NCBI GenBank assembly: GCA_947846985.1
Contig: CANTUZ010000026.1
Location: 53,984,730 to 54,048,729 of the forward strand
Length of the DNA stretch: 64,000 nucleotides
Direction of reading: 5' to 3'
Origin: Fratercula arctica
Lineage: Eukaryota; Chordata; Aves; Charadriiformes; Alcidae
Below are positions 60,569 to 64,000 of the stretch, in pieces. Within the stretch, counting starts at the first letter, position 1; every line of letters starts with the position of its first letter. A program made the position numbers and the translations under genes. The notes under the pieces are model-generated. The model had not been told where the DNA came from and searched no databases. It was given only the letters and a program-made list of their open reading frames with translations.

Positions 60569-61643
60569 TCTGTACCAAATTTGACAGGTGCAGAAGACAC
60601 AAATATGTGAAACTTCCAGAAAAGTTCATCAAACTTCATCAGAGAGGATAGCTGGGTGCGGGTGCCATCCACTAAAGAGAGTTATAACTCAGCCATCTGC
60701 CTTTTCTTACAGCTAGAGGTCAGCCAGGTAGATCTGGAGGAGAAATTGCTGCTCAGAGATGCCCAGTGAGGCCGCAGTGGGAAGGCTGGGAGCTGTGCTG
60801 AGGAGACATGTAGGAGAAGTCCACAGGAAAACAGGCTTAGTTGATCCAAGCTCATGGATCAGCTTCTTTCTAGTTGTAAACCCCTTTACTTTCCTTTCAC
60901 TTAAATATAGTTTTTGTTTACTTTCTTGTGTGACCATATACCTCTCTGCTCTTTTCTTACTCTGATTGTTTCCCCAGAAAAAAAGAATTTTAATAACACT
61001 ACAAAGAGCAACTTCATTCTTTCAAAATACTTCCCTAAGAAGTGGATAATGAAGTTTTCTGCTTCAAACCTGCAGTAACTGAGAGCAATTCAGGCAATTA
61101 TTTTTATACTTAAAAAAGATAACAAAAATTTCAGATTAACTTAATTTTCATTCAAAAGGGGCTCTGACTTTATATAAGAACCATTTTTACCATTGCATAG
61201 CACTTACTATTGAAGAATTGTCTCTTGCACAGCCTGTTCACTGGAATAGGTGGAAAAGGTCTTGCCTAATGTTTTGATCCTACCACTCTGTGTACAAATA
61301 TTTAACTTCAGTCCCTTAAAATATCCATAGATTTCAAGCCGAGCAGGTGCATAAATGTTTGCAAGGAAAGGGATATAAGCAACTCTGAGCTACTGAGGCA
61401 GTGGCTTCTACCATGAAATGCTTTTCTCATCGTGTTCCTGCCTTCAGGCAAACATGATCTTGTTTAGAGCACGAAGCTCATAAGAAAGACAAAGATATTA
61501 AACACAATTGCAAAATCTGTCACTAATTAATTAATTAATGCCATTCCTGTATAAGTAAGTCTTTCCTACTTTATGGTTCTTCCTGCATTTGTCAGTAGGA
61601 CTTATTGCAACCTTTTGGGGTTTTTAAAATACTTGAGCCTATG
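60569..61643. other. Spacer between CR1 and the provirus
   Basis: About 1.07 kb of AT-rich DNA with no supported gene. A (TTAA)n-like motif TTAATTAATTAA lies near 61,526. Confidence 0.5.
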
Positions 61644-61983
61644 TGTCCTGGTTCCGGTGGGGACAGGGTTAAGTATTCCATGCCATGTGAGCCACCCCAC
61701 TCTGAGATTAAGAGGAGGGGAGGGAGCAGGAAATCGGGCTTGGAGCGGGCTGGGACGTCCCAGGTTGGGTCGGTGAGCGGCGGGGAGTGGTGGTTCCGTA
61801 ATCGCGTTTGTATATTCCTCTGTCCATGTTATTGTTGTTTTCTTGTTCCCTTTGCTGTTCTTTTAAACTGCCTTTGTCTCAACCCAAGAGTTTTTACCTT
61901 TTTCTTTTGACTCTTCCCGTATTGAGAAGACCCAAGTGAGTGGCACGTGGTTCTTTGTTGCTGCCTGAGGCCAAACCATGACA
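61644..61983 (+). mobile_element. 5' LTR of an endogenous retrovirus
   Basis: A 340-base LTR with inverted ends TGTCCTGGTT...AACCATGACA, followed after 8 bases by a tRNA primer binding site. The start TGTCCTGGTTCCGG is typical of bird ERV LTRs. I see no strong TATA box (GTATATT near 61,809 is the best) and no AATAAA. The matching 3' LTR and the target duplication lie outside the window. If the LTR instead ends at the next CA, it stops at 61,988. Confidence 0.85.
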
Positions 61984-61991
61984 GTCCATTT

Positions 61992-62009
61992 TGGCGCCCA
62001 ACGTGGGGC
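61992..62009 (+). other. Retroviral primer binding site, tRNA-Lys type
   Basis: TGGCGCCCAACGTGGGGC is the 18-base site complementary to the 3' end of tRNA-Lys(1,2), used by mouse mammary tumour virus-like and other class II retroviruses. It lies 8 bases after the LTR end, slightly farther than usual. Confidence 0.93.
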
Positions 62010-62105
62010 TCGAAGGATTGAGATAACGGCAGAATCCAACTAGAGTTTGTAAAACCGAATTTGTTGTATGCGTTTATCTTCTTAGGTAAATAGTCACTGG
62101 TCACC

Positions 62106-64000
62106 ATGTTGCTTGGTTTGTTCTCGTGGCTGTGTTATGTAAATTCCTATATGGTTTATGCACTCTCCATGATGATATTTGTTACTTCTGGGAGGGGGAT
62201 GAGGATTATCATTTTACTGTCCTGTGCAATATCGGCTTATGATATGATAACATCATTTGTTAGACAGTTACTTTGGGGCGTTTATGTGATATTGCTGTCC
62301 TGTTCTTACATTGGGTATCGTCTCTCAGACTTTATGACAGCTTTTGAGAATTTTGAATATCCTTGGGATGCTCAAACCAGCATGTTCCTAGTGTTATGTC
62401 TGCTGAATATGTCCCAGGTCTCGTTTAGGGTTAAACGACTATTTAAGACTACCACCCAGAGATCTGCTCTGAGGCTGGACAGTCAGGGGTGGCATGGCAG
62501 GTGGGAGAACATGGGCAGGTACTTAGAGAACTTCTCATCTCCAATGGTCTGGGACTTCACCCCTGAACAATTACAGGACCCTGATAGAATAGTAGAATAT
62601 CTGAAGGGAAAATGCTGTGGCTATTCTAGAGAGGCACAACTCATTGCACTGTGCTGGGCCCTGGCTAGTATCTACCAGGCACTGCTCAGTGCTATGCAGC
62701 ACTCTCAGGAGAAAGAGACAGAGACAAGACCGATGGGCACTGCGGCTGCTGCGGCTGCTGCGGCCCCTGCGGCGGGCGCTGTGGCTACTCCAACCCCTGC
62801 GACAGACACTGCGGCTACTGCGACCCCTGCGACAGACACTGCGGCTACTCCAACCCCAGCGACAGGCACTGTGGCTACTGCAACCCCTGTGACAGACACT
62901 GCAGCTACCGCAACCCCTGTGGCAGCCACTGCAGCTACTCCAACCCCAGTGGCAGCCACTGCTGCTGAACCAGGGAACCAACCCGTGCCAGTATCCATTG
63001 TCCCCATACAAAAGAAGAAGTACAGAAAGAAATCGGTTCGCATAGTAAGAGGTGACGATGAACCAGGGCCATCACAAGGACAGGAGGAAGAGGCAGAACC
63101 AGAGATAATTACCCGATCCCTATCCTTGAGAGGGCTGTGGGATATGCAAAAAGATTTTAGCCGACTTTCAGGCGAGCACATTGTCACCTGGCTGCTTCGG
63201 TGTTGGGATAATGGGGCCAGTAGCCTGGAATTAGAGGGTAGGGAAGCCAGGCAGTTGGGAACCCTGTCTAGGGAAGGCAGCATTGACAAGGCAATTGGAA
63301 AGAAGACCCAAGCCCTCAGCCTCTGGAAACGACTCCTGTCAGGCGTGAGGGAGAGGTACCCCTTCAGTGAAGATGTTGTATGTCAACCAAGCAAGTGGAC
63401 CACCATGGAAAGAGGTATCTTTCTCTGATACCTGAGAGAATTAGCCATGCGGGAGATGATTTATTATGACTTGGACAATACAGGCTTACCCACAGACCCT
63501 GATGAGGTGCACTGCACAAGACCCGTGTGACGGAAGTTTGTACGGAGCGCACCGTCGTCATATGCCAACTCACTGGCAGTAGTGGGATGGAAAGGCGAAG
63601 AGGGACCAACAGTGGATGAGGTGGCTGGCCGGCTTCGGCGATATGAAGAAAGCCTCTCTTCCCTGCTTGTCTCAGCTGTGGAGAAACTGTCCCGGAAGGT
63701 CCAGCAACCTGAAGAGAATATGTCCTACTCCCCACCTGTACGGGCCAGCATCTCAGCTATTAGGAGCAGGCATTTCCCCACTCAAGAGAGAGAGTACAGA
63801 GGGTACACACCATGAGGCACCCTGTGGTTCTACCTGCGAGACCATGGAGAGGACATGAGGAAGTGGGATGGACAACCTACTTGGATCCTGCGGACACAGG
63901 TACAGGAGCTGCAAGGAAGTACAAAAGAGGATCCCTCCAGGAAAAGTGCCGCCCCAGTTTCCAGCATGCAATTCCCCAGACAGAGCATAAGGCCTGATCT
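62106..64000 (+). pseudogene. gag: ERV gag-position ORF, interrupted by three TGA codons
   Basis: The frame starts at ATG 62,106 (context GTCACCATGT) and stays open to the window edge except for in-frame TGA at 63,426-63,428, 63,528-63,530 and 63,813-63,815. The first uninterrupted part is 440 residues. It has four hydrophobic stretches at about residues 2-27, 34-52, 55-71 and 91-107; a basic patch RVKRLFK; a mixed region to about 205; an Ala run and six Ala/Thr/Pro decapeptide repeats (227-286); a basic KKKYRKK patch; an acidic stretch; then a helical region (for example WDMQKDFSRLSGEHIVTWLL) that resembles Gag capsid-type sequence of bird ERVs. No CCHC zinc knuckle is seen before the window ends. 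Each TGA could derive from C-to-T change at a CpG. Assignment as gag rests on position; the N-terminus is unlike standard matrix proteins. Confidence 0.75.
62784..62963 (+). repeat. Six-copy 30-bp tandem repeat inside the gag-position ORF
   Basis: Six back-to-back units of exactly 30 bases (pattern GCTACTCCAACCCCTGCGAC then AGACACTGCG) encode decapeptides of the type ATPTPATDTA. Because the unit is a multiple of three, copy number can change without breaking the frame. It directly follows a GCG/GCT (Ala) run at 62,740-62,783. Confidence 0.95.

Larger units (their letters stand above)
61644..64000 (+). mobile_element. Endogenous retrovirus, 5' part (LTR, PBS, gag-position ORF)
   Basis: The provirus enters the window with its 5' LTR, primer binding site, a roughly 100-base leader and the gag-position frame, and runs off the right edge. 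Pol, env and the 3' LTR are not visible. The Lys-type primer suggests a class II (beta-like, ERVK-type) lineage, but Pol would be needed to prove it. The reading frame is not shifted anywhere in 1.9 kb and is broken only by TGA codons, so the insertion looks fairly recent. Confidence 0.9.

Noticed and set aside
62571..63289. Antisense frames of 146 and 194 codons in the ERV
   Set aside because: They mirror the 30-bp repeat (Cys/Arg/Ser-rich or Val/Ala/Gly-rich). The sense frame has the position and extent expected for gag.
1..64000. CRISPR arrays, bacterial operons, tRNA or rRNA genes
   Set aside because: The window is vertebrate nuclear DNA; no direct-repeat/spacer arrays, no tRNA cloverleaf with A/B boxes and no rRNA sequence were noticed by eye.

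Overview
The window is nuclear DNA of a bird. Two things support this: repeated fragments of the CR1 LINE, several ending in the usual ATTCTATG- or GATTCTGT-type 3' tails, and LTRs with TGTC...GACA ends of the type common in bird genomes. The one host gene I can support is SLCO4C1, a kidney-type organic anion transporter (OATP4C1 family), on the + strand. In birds this gene is expected on the Z chromosome, but nothing in the window proves the chromosome.

Layout. 1-20.4 kb is AT-rich upstream DNA with no confirmed gene. It holds two GC-rich patches (about 2.1-2.5 and 19.6-19.8 kb), three CR1 copies (9.8-10.0 kb minus, 13.07-14.95 kb plus, 15.29-15.81 kb minus) and a few exon-like open segments I cannot assign. 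At 20.4-21.56 kb there is a homopolymer-rich block (G runs, three poly-T runs), then a CpG island with a (CA)13 tract, the promoter and coding exon 1. From 21,353 to 52,107, thirteen coding exons join in one continuous frame of 672 codons plus stop. The product has 12 membrane segments, the OATP signature near residues 264-275 and a cysteine-rich extracellular loop between TM9 and TM10. Every intron is GT-AG except intron 4, which is GC-AG. The 3' UTR ends near 52.85 kb after an AATAAA.

Downstream of the gene lie a CR1 copy (54.2-55.1 kb), a 761-bp solo LTR on the minus strand with a 5-bp target duplication (56,002-56,762), another CR1 copy (59.6-60.6 kb) and the 5' end of an endogenous retrovirus. 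The provirus has a 340-bp LTR at 61,644, a Lys-type primer binding site at 61,992 and a gag-position reading frame from 62,106 to the window end. That frame is broken only by three TGA codons. It has an unusual N-terminus with four hydrophobic segments and contains six copies of a 30-bp tandem repeat.

The most noteworthy observations are the multi-membrane N-terminus of the retroviral gag-position protein, its stop-only decay pattern, the GC-AG intron in SLCO4C1, and a perfect 23-bp hairpin in SLCO4C1 intron 2. I did not find a wholly new multigene system.
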